Assembly (NCBI RefSeq): GCF_016809835.1
Contig: NZ_JAFBIL020000007.1
Span: 248,001 to 312,000, forward strand
DNA from: Massilia soli
GTDB lineage: Bacteria > Pseudomonadota > Gammaproteobacteria > Burkholderiales > Burkholderiaceae_D
Direction: 5' to 3'
Length of the DNA stretch: 64,000 nucleotides
The notes beneath the pieces were generated by a model. It did not search any database. It was not told where the DNA came from and saw nothing but the letters and a program-made list of their open reading frames with translations. Numbering within the stretch: position 1 is the stretch's first letter; each line of letters begins with the position of its first letter. Below are positions 38,196 through 46,286 of the stretch, piece after piece. The translations under genes and the position numbers were made by a program.

Positions 38196-38212
38196 CATTT
38201 GCTGCGTACTGC

Positions 38213-40630
38213 TTACACCATCGGCGGATCGGTCTCGCGCGCGAACGAGCGGTGCGACGCCAACGCTTCCTTGAACGCGCCCAGCGCCTGCTTCAGGTCT
38301 TCGCCGTGCGCGCCGAGCAGCGCCGGATCGTCCGAACCATCCGGCAGCGCCGGCGGCACACTGGCCTTGGCCAGCAGCCCCGCGCCGGCGCCCAGCACCA
38401 GGATCGGCTTGCAGTGGCGGTACTGCTCGCGCACGAAGTCGAGCGCATGGGCGTCGCGGCTCAGCGCATTGACCGAGTCTTCGCCGTCCGGCACCACGAC
38501 CGCGTCGTACAGCACCGATGGACCAGCTTCGAGCGTGATCTCGACGTCGAGCATCTCACCGGCCATGGCCTTGACCTTGCCCAGCGTGCCGGCAACCACC
38601 CGCGGCACCGCGCCGTCGGCCAACAGTGAATCGTAGATGGTGCGGACCATCGCGGCATCAACGCCATGCGCCACCAGAATCGCGACGCGGCGCGTCTTGA
38701 TGCCGGTTTCGCCAGGACGGCTTAGCAGCGACAGCGCTGGCGATGGCGCGTATTCCGGCGTCGGCAGGGATGTCGCCAGCGGCAGCGGCGCCGGTACGTC
38801 CATGCCAAGGCCGCTGGCGACGGTTTCAGCCAGCGTATGGTCGACATTGGCCAGCAGGGCCAGCACGCGCTCGCGCACCGCAGGCACTTGCACGCGCGTC
38901 AGCTCGAAGCGGAAGGCGGCGGCGATGTGGGCCTGCTCGACCGGCGTCTGGCTGTTGAAGAACATGGTCGCCTGCGAGTAGTGGTCGGCGAACAGTTCCG
39001 GCTTGCCGCGCACCTTGTCTTCGGCGACGCGCTCCGGGAACGACGTGAAGCCCTTGTCCATGCCAGCCTGGGCCGGGCTGCCGCCTGCGAGCGAGTTCGG
39101 CTCGTAGTTGACGCGGCCGCGATGGATCGCCTGGCGGTGCATGCCGTCGCGCTGGTTGTTGTGGACCTGGTTGACCGGCGCGTTGATCGGGATCTCGTGG
39201 AAGTTCGGGCCGCCAAGGCGCGACAGCTGGGTGTCGAGATAGGAGTGAATCCGTCCCTGCAGCAGCGGGTCGTTGGAGAAGTCGACGCCCGGCACCACGT
39301 GCGCCGTGCAGAAGGCGACCTGCTCGGTCTCGGCGAAGAAGTTGTCCGGGTTGCGGTTCAGGGTCATCTTGCCCAGCGGGACCAGCGGGACCAGTTCTTC
39401 CGGCACCAGCTTGGTCGGGTCGAGCACGTCGAAACCGAAACCTTCAGCCTGTTCTTCCGTGAATACCTGCACACCGAGCTCCCATTCAGGGAACGCGCCA
39501 GCCTCGATCGATTCCCACAGGTCGCGGCGGTGGTAGTCGGCGTCGGCGCCGCAGATTTTTACTGCTTCGTCCCAGACCAGCGAGTGGGTACCTTGCAACG
39601 GCGTCCAGTGGAATTTGCAGAAGCGCGATTCGCCCGCCGCATTGACCAGGCGGAAGGTATGCACGCCGAAGCCCTGCATGGTGCGGTAGCTGCGCGGAAT
39701 GGCGCGGTCGGACATCTGCCACAGCAGCATGTGCGCCGATTCAGGCATCAGCGAGACGAAGTCCCAGAAGGTGTCATGGGCGCTCGATGCCTGCGGCATC
39801 TGGTGATGCGGCTCTGGCTTGACGGCGTGGACCAGGTCGGGGAATTTCATCGCGTCCTGGATGAAGAAGACCGGGATGTTGTTGCCGACCAGATCCCAGT
39901 TACCTTCCTGGGTATAAAACTTGACGGCGAAGCCGCGCACATCGCGTACCGTATCTGCGGATCCGCGTTCGCCGGCGACCGTGGAAAAGCGCACGAACAC
40001 CGGGGTGCGCTTGCCCGCCTGGGAGAACAGGTCGGCGCGCGTCAGGTCGCTGAAATCTTTGTAGGCTTCGAAGACGCCGTGCGCGGCTGAGCCGCGTGCA
40101 TGCACCACGCGCTCGGGGATGCGCTCATGGTCGAAATGGGTCAGCTTTTCACGGAGGATGAAATCTTCCATGGCGGTGGGTCCGCGCAGGCCGACCTTCA
40201 GCGAATTCTGGTTGTCGGCTATCGCGACGCCCTGGTTGGTCGTCAGCACCTGTCCCGAGCTGTCGACGCGGACGCGGTCGAGCGCGCCAACGGTTGGGTT
40301 GTTGCCGAGTGACGGAACACCGCTGCCGACCTTGTCGGAGACCGCGCTTTCGGTGCTGGTGCTGCCGGTTGCCCCCGGCGTTGCCGGCTCGGCGGTAGCG
40401 CCCGGCTGCGGCGTGCGCGCGGCCTCGCCATGTTCGCCAGGCTTGTTCGGATTGAACGGCATGTCCGCCGCCAGCTTCATCCCCGCGACTTTGTTCTCGC
40501 GCAGTTGCTCGGCTGTGTCGTTCTTCATGCCAAGGCTGGAAGGCGGCTGTGCGCCGGAAGGACCGGAAACCGTGCTGAGGATGGAACCGGCGCTGTCAGT
40601 TGACTGCCCGTTCTTTTTACGTGTGGCCAT
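38213..40630 (-). CDS. katE: Large-subunit catalase HPII with C-terminal DJ-1/PfpI-like domain
   Basis: 805 residues. An N-terminal disordered, Gly/Thr/Pro-rich segment (about 1-100) precedes the haem catalase core, with the active His in [11 protein letters not shown], the Asn-bearing [13 protein letters not shown] and the proximal Tyr in [11 protein letters not shown]. The last 150 residues form a class-I glutamine-amidotransferase-like domain ([15 protein letters not shown]), as in E. coli HPII. It breaks down hydrogen peroxide in the cytoplasm. The ATG at 40630 has AGAGGT upstream. The Ser-rich ElaB/DUF883-like gene lies just before it in the same direction; both look like stationary-phase/stress genes. 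Confidence 0.95.
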   Translation of the reverse strand: MATRKKNGQSTDSAGSILSTVSGPSGAQPPSSLGMKNDTAEQLRENKVAGMKLAADMPFNPNKPGEHGEAARTPQPGATAEPATPGATGSTSTESAVSDKVGSGVPSLGNNPTVGALDRVRVDSSGQVLTTNQGVAIADNQNSLKVGLRGPTAMEDFILREKLTHFDHERIPERVVHARGSAAHGVFEAYKDFSDLTRADLFSQAGKRTPVFVRFSTVAGERGSADTVRDVRGFAVKFYTQEGNWDLVGNNIPVFFIQDAMKFPDLVHAVKPEPHHQMPQASSAHDTFWDFVSLMPESAHMLLWQMSDRAIPRSYRTMQGFGVHTFRLVNAAGESRFCKFHWTPLQGTHSLVWDEAVKICGADADYHRRDLWESIEAGAFPEWELGVQVFTEEQAEGFGFDVLDPTKLVPEELVPLVPLGKMTLNRNPDNFFAETEQVAFCTAHVVPGVDFSNDPLLQGRIHSYLDTQLSRLGGPNFHEIPINAPVNQVHNNQRDGMHRQAIHRGRVNYEPNSLAGGSPAQAGMDKGFTSFPERVAEDKVRGKPELFADHYSQATMFFNSQTPVEQAHIAAAFRFELTRVQVPAVRERVLALLANVDHTLAETVASGLGMDVPAPLPLATSLPTPEYAPSPALSLLSRPGETGIKTRRVAILVAHGVDAAMVRTIYDSLLADGAVPRVVAGTLGKVKAMAGEMLDVEITLEAGPSVLYDAVVVPDGEDSVNALSRDAHALDFVREQYRHCKPILVLGAGAGLLAKASVPPALPDGSDDPALLGAHGEDLKQALGAFKEALASHRSFARETDPPMV

Positions 40631-40715
40631 GTGGTACCTCTGAAAATTGGGGATGGGATGTCTGGACGTGCAGAAGCCTCCGGCCACACCAGGGCGACCG
40701 GAGCCTGAAAGCGAT

Positions 40716-40739
40716 GCCTGCCTCGGAAACGGGGCAGGC
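40716..40739. repeat. Hairpin between the ElaB-like gene and katE
   Basis: GCCTGCC and GGCAGGC form a 7-base-pair stem with a 10-base loop in the 121-base gap. It may reduce read-through into katE or protect the upstream mRNA; no T-run follows on the coding strand. Confidence 0.35.
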
Positions 40740-40751
40740 GCTGCGCTTCAA

Positions 40752-41447
40752 TTAGTGGCGACGGCCACCAAAGATTTTCGACAGCAGGTAGCCGGCAGCC
40801 AACGCACCCAGCACTGCGGTACCTGGGCTGTTGCGGACATATTCGCGGCCGGTTACGGTGAAGTTGTTGTACGCGTCCGTCACCTGGCGCTTGCGCTCTT
40901 CCATCGAGCCCGAAGCGCCCGAGAACATATCCGACATCTTGTCGACGCCGGCGTGTGCGCCGCTGACCAGGCGGTCGACGACTGGCTGCGCCGAATCGCC
41001 TGCCTTGTCGATGGCCTTGTGCATGTTATCAGCGCTCTTGGGCGTCATGTCCTTGCCCATCGACGACGATGCGCTCGAACCCATCGAGCCGGCGCTGCTG
41101 CCCATGCTGCCGCTGCCCATGCTGCCGCTGCTCGACGATGCGCTGCTGCCTGGCGAACCACTTGCCAGGTTGCCGCTCGACGAGGTGCCTTTGTTGCCGG
41201 ACAGGCTGTTGGCCGAGCTGGCGTTCGACAAGCTGCTGCCGCTGGACAGGGAATCCTTGTTCAGGCTGCTGCTCTGCGCGTTGTCGCTCTTTGCCGAGCC
41301 CATGCTGCCCGAACCGCTTGCACCCATGTTGCCGGTGCCCGCCACGCTTGGCGAACCGCTGCTCGACTGGGAGCCGCTGATGCCCTTCTGCGTGGAGTCT
41401 TTACCGATGTTGCTGCCCGTAGCCTCGTTCGACTTTTGATTATCCAT
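40752..41447 (-). CDS. Ser/Gly-rich protein with ElaB/YqjD (DUF883)-like C-terminus
   Basis: 231 residues. The first 130 are low complexity, mostly Ser and Gly with GSMGS-type repeats. Then come a helical charged segment (about 140-200, with KAIDKAGDSAQPVVDRLVSG) and a C-terminal TGREYVRNSPGTAVLGALAAGYLLSKIFGGRR. This end matches ElaB/YqjD/DUF883 proteins, which anchor to the inner membrane and bind ribosomes in stationary phase. The long Ser-rich head is not typical. It lies upstream of katE in the same direction. Confidence 0.7.
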   Translation of the reverse strand: MDNQKSNEATGSNIGKDSTQKGISGSQSSSGSPSVAGTGNMGASGSGSMGSAKSDNAQSSSLNKDSLSSGSSLSNASSANSLSGNKGTSSSGNLASGSPGSSASSSSGSMGSGSMGSSAGSMGSSASSSMGKDMTPKSADNMHKAIDKAGDSAQPVVDRLVSGAHAGVDKMSDMFSGASGSMEERKRQVTDAYNNFTVTGREYVRNSPGTAVLGALAAGYLLSKIFGGRRH

Positions 41448-41873
41448 GATCCATTCCCTTTAAATAGTTATACCAATGCGGCGTGAAGCGATCGACCCTT
41501 CTACATTCTTTTCCGAATCTGGCTGGAACATTACGCAGGTAGCTGCGCTGCCTGCGCTGCGTCAATGGCCGCGTCGCGTGATGACGGGAAGCAGTCCATG
41601 AGCAGCCGCGAACAGTTGCGATGTTCAGCAAATGCATTCGGGTGAGCGAATACTAAAAATATAACGTCGAGAAGATGCTCACTGTGCGGTGACTAACAGA
41701 GCAATGACATGAAAGAAATGCCCAGTCGTGGGTTTCTTTGAAAAAATAGAGCAGAGGAATTGGAAGATTTCTGAAGGAAATTTCGGGCGTGTTCCGCCGC
41801 GCGGGAACGACGCGGTCGACGCCAGCCGATGCGCGCCGCCGGCGCGCATCGGCTGGTTCCGCCATGGGTTGGC
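41448..41873. other. 426-base gene-free region between ElaB-like and KaiC-like genes
   Basis: Lower GC than the rest, with no convincing reading frame on either strand. It should hold the promoter of the ElaB-like gene at its left end. Near the right end is the 16-base-pair hairpin after the KaiC-like gene, and within 41790-41812 the words CGCGGGAACGACG resemble one end of the REP-like family. Nothing else is recognised. Confidence 0.6.
41822..41856 (-). terminator. Strong hairpin after the KaiC-like gene
   Basis: A perfect 16-base-pair stem (CCAGCCGATGCGCGCC and its complement) with a 3-base loop lies 17 bases after the stop of the KaiC-like gene. No T-run follows on the minus strand, so it is either a non-classical terminator or an mRNA-protecting hairpin. 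Confidence 0.55.
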
Positions 41874-43340
41874 TCAGCCGCTCGTCGGACGCGCGGTGCC
41901 AGGCCCGCCCAGCAGGATGTCGGCATAGGGCGCCGGGCCGTCGCCGATCAGAATGCCGTCGTCGGTGATCTCGAAGGTGCGCAAGTCGCGGCTGTGCGCG
42001 CTGCCACGCACCTTGACCACCGAGATGATGGTCTTGAGCTGTGCCTTTGCTTCGATAAAGCGCTGGACAATAATCGCATCGACCAGGAAGGCGTTTCCAT
42101 ATGGACTAAACCGAAAGTCGGTAAACCGGTCTTCCAGCTCACTGGTCATCAACAGGGTGACGCCCTTTTCGCTCAGCACGGTGGTCATGCGGTACAGCGA
42201 TTCGCGGAAGTCTTCGCGGAACTCCGGGGCCAGCGCGAGCTCGAAGCCGGACAGCGAATCGAGTACCACGCGCCTGGCGCCGGTGCGGTCGATCATCCTC
42301 ACCAGTTCATGCAAGGTTTCATCGACCGATACATCGAGCGTACGCACGTTGAGCAACTCGACACTGCCGTCGCTGACCAGCGAGTCGAGCAAGTCGTTCA
42401 TCATCTGGCTTGGACTTTTTTCGAACAGCGCCAGCACCGCGGTTTCGCCGAGGCGCGCTCCTTCGGCAAGGAACTCGGTTGCCAGCATGGTCTTGCCACA
42501 GCCCGATGGGCCGACCAGCAACATCGAGTAGCCCGTCGGGATCCCCCCTCCCAGCATCTCATCCAGCTTGGGCACCCCCATCGACACGCGCTCGCGGCCA
42601 CGTGCGCGGTTGGGATCGCCGGACGGCTCGGGCGCGGGCAGGATGCGCGGGAATATTTCAATGCCCTGCTCATTGATGCGGAAGGTGTGCAGGCCGGGGC
42701 GTTGCTTCTGGCCCCGCATCTTCAGCACCTGGATTTTGCGCACCATCGCGTTGCGGTGGACATTCTGCGTCAGCCAGATCATGCCGTCGGCAATGGTAAA
42801 GATCGGATTGCGGTCGGTCTCGTTGGCCAGGTATTCACCGATCAGGAAGGTGGTGGCGTGCCACCCGGTCATCTGCGTCACCAGCTTCTGGACGAACGAT
42901 TGCAGCGCGGCGACTTCTCGGTCCGGCCCCCTGGCGCCCTCGACAAACGACCGGAACGAATCGATGAACACCAGCGCCGGAGCGTGCTGGCGCACCTGTT
43001 CGCAAATCTGTTTCAGCACCTCGTCGTAGTTGCCGCCCTCCACCTCGGCGGCCAGGCTGATGAACTGGATCGCGCTGTCGACCTTGTCGAAATCGAAGTA
43101 GCTGAACTGTTGCTGGTAGCGCAGCATCTTGATCGGCGGCTCCCCCATCGCGGTAAAGAACAAGGCCTTGCGCTGCGGGTTCGCCAGCGCAAACATGATC
43201 TGCTGCGCGAAGGTGGTTTTACCGCTGCCTGGCGCACCGCCGATGATGTTGAAGGAGAGCTCCGGCAGCCCGCCGCCGAGGATGGTGTCCAGGCCGGGCA
43301 CGCCGGTTTGCATCAGCGGCAATTTAAATTGCTCGTTCAT
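41874..43340 (-). CDS. KaiC-like double-ATPase
   Basis: 488 residues with two tandem RecA/KaiC domains. Walker A motifs are GAPGSGKTT (35-43) and, in the second half, GPSGCGKTM. Walker B-type strands are LVFIDS and RVVLDS. A pair of Glu follows each P-loop region in KaiC; here they read MGEPP and FEKSP, so only one Glu remains in each. In the place of the KaiC phospho-sites (Ser431/Thr432) I read Ala and Phe by eye. It is therefore KaiC-like but probably not an autophosphorylating clock protein. It overlaps a small upstream gene by four bases. Confidence 0.85.
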   Translation of the reverse strand: MNEQFKLPLMQTGVPGLDTILGGGLPELSFNIIGGAPGSGKTTFAQQIMFALANPQRKALFFTAMGEPPIKMLRYQQQFSYFDFDKVDSAIQFISLAAEVEGGNYDEVLKQICEQVRQHAPALVFIDSFRSFVEGARGPDREVAALQSFVQKLVTQMTGWHATTFLIGEYLANETDRNPIFTIADGMIWLTQNVHRNAMVRKIQVLKMRGQKQRPGLHTFRINEQGIEIFPRILPAPEPSGDPNRARGRERVSMGVPKLDEMLGGGIPTGYSMLLVGPSGCGKTMLATEFLAEGARLGETAVLALFEKSPSQMMNDLLDSLVSDGSVELLNVRTLDVSVDETLHELVRMIDRTGARRVVLDSLSGFELALAPEFREDFRESLYRMTTVLSEKGVTLLMTSELEDRFTDFRFSPYGNAFLVDAIIVQRFIEAKAQLKTIISVVKVRGSAHSRDLRTFEITDDGILIGDGPAPYADILLGGPGTARPTSG

Positions 43341-43756
43341 TCAGACTTACTCCTAGTATCTGTAGCGTCGGCGGGAGCCGGGAATGTGGCGCGCAGGAAC
43401 TGCTCGGCCAGTCGCGCGCCAATCAGGGTATCGAGCTGGTTGGCATAGGTCGCGAGCATGGCGGTGGTCGCCGCCAGCACCGCGTCCCTGTCAGCGCTTT
43501 TGAACGCGGCGCGCAAGCCATCGTAAGGCGGCGCGCACAAGGCCGGATCGGAACCGCGCCCAAGCCATGGGTAGTGGTCCTGGCATGCGTCGAGGCTGCG
43601 TCCGACGATCATCTGCACGCTGGAGGGGCCAATCAGCGGCACGAACTTGCACGCCAGGCGCTGCCAGATAATCGTCGCCTCATTCGCCGTCTCAGCGGCA
43701 GAGGCGGCGCGCAGCGGCCCGGTGATATCGGACAGAAGCTGCGCGCTTACTGGCAC
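43337..43756 (-). CDS. Small helical protein coupled to the KaiC-like gene
   Basis: 139 residues from a GTG start. It is mostly helical, with no signal peptide, membrane helix or KaiB-like pattern. The stop overlaps the KaiC-like start as ATGA, so the two are translationally coupled and it may be a dedicated partner or regulator. The GTG has only a weak ribosome-binding site, so the true start could differ. Family not recognised. Confidence 0.5.
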   Translation of the reverse strand: MPVSAQLLSDITGPLRAASAAETANEATIIWQRLACKFVPLIGPSSVQMIVGRSLDACQDHYPWLGRGSDPALCAPPYDGLRAAFKSADRDAVLAATTAMLATYANQLDTLIGARLAEQFLRATFPAPADATDTRSKSE

Positions 43757-43836
43757 GATTGCGCTTTCACGGGCACCAGAACGGCATCATGCGCTGACGG
43801 CAAAGCTTTCACTATTCTGTCCCGAAGAAATGGTTT

Positions 43837-44790
43837 TTATATAGGCATTTTATCCGATAGTGGCGCCGCGGTCGCAAGCGCCGGCGCGGCCAGCGGAATT
43901 GACACCGAGACCGAGGTGCCGTGCGCGCGTACGCTTTTGAGCAGCATCTTTCCGCCATGCGACGCCAGCCGCTCGCGCACGGCCTGCAAGCCATAGCCCG
44001 CCTTGCTGCGGCCGCCACGCTCGATGCCGACACCGTTGTCGGATACCACCATGGTCAGCGTCGATTGCGGCGCGCGCACGACCACGTCAACCCGCGTGGC
44101 GCGCGAATGGCGCGCCACATTGCTCAAGCATTCCTGCAAGGCGCGGTACATCGTCAGTATCTGCTGGTCGCTCAAGTCCAGCTTGCCAACCTGCGTGTCA
44201 AAACCAACCTGGCAGGCGATGCCGCTGGTGCGGCGAAACTGGCTCAGTTCGTACTCGATGGCCGCTTCCAGGCCCAGCTCAATTTCAAAAGGACGCAGCG
44301 CCGCGATCAGCGTGCGCACGGTGACGATGGCGCCGTCGATATTGCTGAGCGCCCCGCCGACCCATTCCTTGAGCTGCGCATGGCTGTCGCCGGTAACCTG
44401 CGGCAGAGTGGCCACATCGAGCCGCAAGGCCAGCAGGTTCTGGCCAAGGGCGTCGTGAATTTCCAGCGAAATGCGCTTGCGCTCGTCTTCCTTGAGCTGC
44501 CACTGGTGGATCAGGAGGTCATGCAGGTTTTGCTGGGATTCGCGCAGCGCCGATTCGGCACGTTCGCACTGGAAAATTTTGGCGACCAATGCCTCGTTGA
44601 CGAGCATTTGCGCGGCAGGCAGGGATGGGTCGGACAGATCGCCGGCGGCGCCGCCCTCGGGATGGCTTGCAGTCTCTTGCGCCGACGCCAGCCCATAACG
44701 CTCCTCGATCTTGCGTATGAGGCGCAGGGCACGCGCGGTATCGCGTTCGTCCTCATGGCTGGGAGGAAGGATTGGCGTATGCATAGTCAT
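43837..44790 (-). CDS. NarL/UhpB-type cytoplasmic sensor histidine kinase
   Basis: 317 residues, no membrane helices. A short N-terminal region with a helical linker precedes a HisKA_3 dimerisation domain with the phospho-acceptor H112 in ERKRISLEIHDALGQ, and a HATPase domain (LQECLSNVARHS, VSDNGVGIE, GYGLQAVRERLASHGG). The ATG at 44790 was chosen; the longer frame from 44949 is not supported. The KaiC-like pair starts 80 bases downstream in the same direction, so they may form one signalling unit. No LuxR-type response regulator is next to it. Confidence 0.85.
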   Translation of the reverse strand: MTMHTPILPPSHEDERDTARALRLIRKIEERYGLASAQETASHPEGGAAGDLSDPSLPAAQMLVNEALVAKIFQCERAESALRESQQNLHDLLIHQWQLKEDERKRISLEIHDALGQNLLALRLDVATLPQVTGDSHAQLKEWVGGALSNIDGAIVTVRTLIAALRPFEIELGLEAAIEYELSQFRRTSGIACQVGFDTQVGKLDLSDQQILTMYRALQECLSNVARHSRATRVDVVVRAPQSTLTMVVSDNGVGIERGGRSKAGYGLQAVRERLASHGGKMLLKSVRAHGTSVSVSIPLAAPALATAAPLSDKMPI

Positions 44791-44952
44791 GCTCGCTAAG
44801 TGGTAAACCTTTGCCGACCTTCGCCGAATAATTATCGCACCAAAAACCAGAGGCCCGCGCACGGACCCGGACATCATCTTCGCCAACATGGTTGTAGCGT
44901 CGCCGCACGCGGAGGCTGCCGCCCCAAGCATGCCAGATCTTGCGCACAAAAG

Positions 44953-44986
44953 AAAAAAGGGCTACCAGCGACGCTGATAACCCTTT
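44953..44986 (-). terminator. Intrinsic terminator after tRNA-Thr
   Basis: On the minus strand a stem of up to about 13 base pairs with two G-U pairs (AAGGGTTATCAGC with GCTGGTAGCCCTT) is followed by six T. It lies directly downstream of the tRNA gene. Confidence 0.75.
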
Positions 44987-45003
44987 CATCTTACTACTAA
45001 TTT

Positions 45004-45079
45004 TGGTGCCGCTTGCCGGAATCGAACTGGCGACCTTTTCATTACGAATGAACTGCTCTACCAACTGAGCTAAAGCGGC
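45004..45079 (-). tRNA. tRNA-Thr (anticodon CGT)
   Basis: 76 bases. The acceptor stem GCCGCTT pairs with AAGCGGC, the D-arm GCTC...GAGC and T-loop TTCGATT are normal, and the 3' CCA is encoded. The anticodon loop TTCGTAA gives anticodon CGT, decoding ACG (Thr). The anticodon stem shows a G-A mismatch at its top pair and the T-stem one A-C mismatch by my reading. It lies between fbp and the histidine kinase, with a terminator downstream. Confidence 0.9.
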
Positions 45080-45163
45080 GAAGACCGATATTCTAGCAAA
45101 GTTTCATTGACTCTTGCTACCCCGAATCAGCGAAACTTGCTATTTTCTGAACAAAACAGTGAT

Positions 45164-46165
45164 TTACGCGTCGTGATAGCTGGTGACGCGCTCCACTTCG
45201 CCCTTCGATCCGAGGAAAACCGGCACGCGCTGGTGCAGCTTTTGCGGCGGAATGTCGAGGATGCGCTGGCGGCCATCGGTGGCGGCGCCGCCGGCCTGCT
45301 CGACGATCATCGCCATCGGGTTCGCTTCGTACATCAGGCGCAGCTTGCCGGGCATCGAGGTGTCGCGCATGTCGGCCGGATACATGAAGATGCCGCCGCG
45401 GTTCAGGATGCGGTGCACGTCGGCGACCATCGAGGCGATCCAGCGCATGTTGAAGTCCTTCTCGCGCGGGCCGGTCGCGCCGGCCAGCATTTCATCGACA
45501 TAACGCTGCACCGGCGGATGCCAGTGGCGCTGGTTCGACATGTTGATCGCGAATTCCTTGGTGGTTTCCGGAATCATCATGTTGCGCTGGGTGAGCACCC
45601 ATGAGCCCATTTCGCGGTCCAGCGTAAAGCAGTTGACGCCGTTGCCAGTGGTGAGCACCAGCATCGTCTGCGGGCCATACACGGCGTAGCCGGCGGCTAC
45701 TTGCGAGCTGCCCGGCTGCATGAAGTGCTCCTCGGTCGGCGTGCCCATCCCGTCCGGCGCCTTGAGCACGGAGAAAATGGTGCCGATCGATACGTTCACG
45801 TCAATGTTGGACGAGCCGTCGAGCGGGTCGAACAGCAGCATGTATTCGCCCATCGGGTAGCGGTTCGGGATCGGGTGGATCGATTCCATTTCTTCCGACG
45901 CCATCGCTGCCAGGTGGCCGCCCCATTCATTCGCTTCCAGCAAAATCTCGTTGGAAATGACGTCGAGCTTCTTTTGCACTTCGCCCTGGATGTTCTCGGT
46001 GTCGGCGCTGCCGAGGATATCGCCGAGGGCGCCCTTGCTGACCGAATGGCTGATGGTCTTGCACGCGCGCGCGACGACTTCAATCAGGAGGCGCAGTTCG
46101 GCGGGAATTGAATTGTTGTGACGCTGTTCTTCAACCAGGTACTGCGTAAGACTGACGCGCTTCAT
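45164..46165 (-). CDS. fbp: Class I fructose-1,6-bisphosphatase
   Basis: 333 residues. The metal and phosphate sites are clear: ASEEMES, the signature [23 protein letters not shown] and the C-terminal [10 protein letters not shown]. It hydrolyses fructose-1,6-bisphosphate to fructose-6-phosphate in gluconeogenesis. AAGGAAG precedes the start. pepN lies upstream in the same direction, with a REP-like pair in the gap of about 120 bases. Confidence 0.95.
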   Translation of the reverse strand: MKRVSLTQYLVEEQRHNNSIPAELRLLIEVVARACKTISHSVSKGALGDILGSADTENIQGEVQKKLDVISNEILLEANEWGGHLAAMASEEMESIHPIPNRYPMGEYMLLFDPLDGSSNIDVNVSIGTIFSVLKAPDGMGTPTEEHFMQPGSSQVAAGYAVYGPQTMLVLTTGNGVNCFTLDREMGSWVLTQRNMMIPETTKEFAINMSNQRHWHPPVQRYVDEMLAGATGPREKDFNMRWIASMVADVHRILNRGGIFMYPADMRDTSMPGKLRLMYEANPMAMIVEQAGGAATDGRQRILDIPPQKLHQRVPVFLGSKGEVERVTSYHDA

Positions 46166-46196
46166 GGACTTCCTTCGTTTTGTTTGAATTATTCAG

Positions 46197-46276
46197 CGTC
46201 GTTCCCGCGCAAGCGCGAACCCAGACCTCGCATGCATGCAGCCGCTGCGTGGGTTCCCGCCTTCGCGGGAACGACG
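46197..46276. repeat. REP-like inverted pair, copy 2 (80 bases)
   Basis: CGTCGTTCCCGCG at the left and CGCGGGAACGACG at the right are exact reverse complements, with inner GGGTTCCCGC-type hairpins. It fills most of the gap between pepN and fbp, and has the same length and end sequence as the copy near 63.2 kb. Confidence 0.85.
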
Positions 46277-46286
46277 GTGGTGTAGT

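Noticed and set aside
35007-38198. 1063-codon open frame on the minus strand
   Set aside because: It is the shadow of the RND permease; the composition is Gln/His/Arg-rich and there is no recognisable domain.
41448-41873. Small genes in the 426-base gap (frames at 41440-41637 and 41653-41865)
   Set aside because: They lack ribosome-binding sites and motifs, and one overlaps the upstream region of the ElaB-like gene.
41874-43340. True circadian clock KaiC
   Set aside because: No kaiA or kaiB is nearby and the phospho-sites appear to be missing.
43754-43775. Sigma-54 site near TGGCACGATTGC
   Set aside because: The GG and GC are about two bases too close for a -24/-12 promoter.
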